14,148 nucleotides of DNA from Ruminococcus_G sp050944415 (GTDB taxonomy: Bacteria > Bacillota > Clostridia > Lachnospirales > Lachnospiraceae). How positions within the stretch are numbered: position 1 is the first letter of the stretch; every line of letters starts with the position of its first letter. Below the pieces are notes generated by a model. It searched no databases, had not been told where the DNA came from, and saw only the letters and a program-made list of their open reading frames with translations. This document shows, piece after piece, positions 14,028 through 14,148 of this stretch. The stretch is from contig JBMNRA010000067.1 of assembly GCA_050944415.1 (NCBI GenBank), positions 1 through 14,148 of the forward strand, in the 5' to 3' direction. The position numbers and the translations under genes are program-made.

Positions 14028-14053
14028 AGAGCGGGCTCTTTCAAGCCCACTCT
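14028..14053 (-). terminator. terminator-like hairpin in the rimP-nusA leader
   Basis: On the minus strand AGAGTGGGCT (14053-14044) pairs with AGCCCGCTCT (14037-14028), a 10-bp stem with one G-U pair and a 6-nt loop, followed by TTTTAT. It lies between the likely promoter and rimP, so it can act as an attenuator rather than as the end of a gene. In B. subtilis the equivalent operon has been reported to be autoregulated by NusA-stimulated termination in its leader. The same logic here is inference. Confidence 0.7.
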
Positions 14054-14083
14054 ACGATTAGTAATTATTGATAATTCCTGTTT

Positions 14084-14112
14084 ATTGTAACACTTCTTAT
14101 TATAAAATGCAA
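14084..14112 (-). promoter_or_regulatory. candidate promoter of the rimP-nusA-infB operon
   Basis: On the minus strand TTGCAT (14112-14107), a 17-bp spacer and TACAAT (14089-14084). The -10 matches the consensus at five of six positions; the -35 matches at only three. Transcription would start near 14077, giving a leader that contains the 14028-14053 hairpin. A separate TATAAT (14123-14118 on the minus strand) has no suitable -35. Confidence 0.5.
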
Positions 14113-14128
14113 GGTGCATTATAACTGT

Positions 14129-14148
14129 TGATAGCGTCAAGATACTTT
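14129..14148 (-). repeat. 20-bp repeat, copy 2 (inverted partner of 95-114)
   Basis: Exact reverse complement of 95-114, at the very end of the window, so any longer similarity beyond 14148 cannot be seen. It lies upstream of the candidate rimP operon promoter and points the same way as that operon. Confidence 0.75.

Overview
The window looks like chromosomal DNA of a Gram-positive anaerobe of the class Clostridia, most likely Lachnospiraceae. This is inferred from the gene order, the AGGAGG-type ribosome binding sites, the moderate base composition, a class III (anaerobic) ribonucleotide reductase activase and the protein sequences. No ribosomal or tRNA gene is present to confirm it.

Layout. 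Positions 14148 to 5893, read on the minus strand, hold one long translation and RNA-metabolism operon: rimP - nusA - rnpM (ylxR) - ylxQ - infB - rbfA - nrnA - truB - ribF. The genes are tightly packed, with several overlaps (nusA/rnpM, rnpM/ylxQ, rbfA/nrnA, truB/ribF). The operon has a candidate promoter at about 14084-14112 and a terminator-like hairpin in its leader (14028-14053). A near-consensus promoter after ribF then drives rpsO. A hairpin separates rpsO from pnp, and pnp ends at a clear intrinsic terminator. Next, still on the minus strand, is a two-gene nucleotide-metabolism unit, nrdG - dut. Facing it from the left, on the plus strand, is a small acidic DUF1292 gene with a cysteine-rich N-terminus.

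Mobile element. A complete IS256-family insertion sequence (616-2104, 1489 bp, intact 415-aa DDE transposase) lies between the convergent DUF1292 and dut genes. Its ends are imperfect inverted repeats and it is flanked by the 8-bp direct repeat GTTTCATC. Removing the element and one copy of the repeat restores a bidirectional intrinsic terminator with a 14-bp stem. The insertion therefore hit the loop of the shared terminator and split it into two useless halves. The 3' end of the IS also carries a perfect TTGACA-16-TATAAT promoter. It points out of the element, antisense to dut and nrdG, and in a circular transposition intermediate it would point toward the transposase gene.

How the genes work together. 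RimP, RbfA and S15 build the 30S subunit. NusA and IF2 act in transcription elongation/termination and translation initiation. TruB modifies tRNA. PNPase, NrnA and RnpM act in RNA degradation or processing. RibF makes FMN and FAD. NrdG and dUTPase supply and clean the dNTP pool. Most of the window is conserved housekeeping DNA, and I found no convincing new multi-gene system. The most interesting signals are the terminator-splitting IS with its outward promoter, a 20-bp exact repeat placed in inverted orientation upstream of both outermost genes, and the leader hairpins of rimP-nusA, rpsO and pnp.
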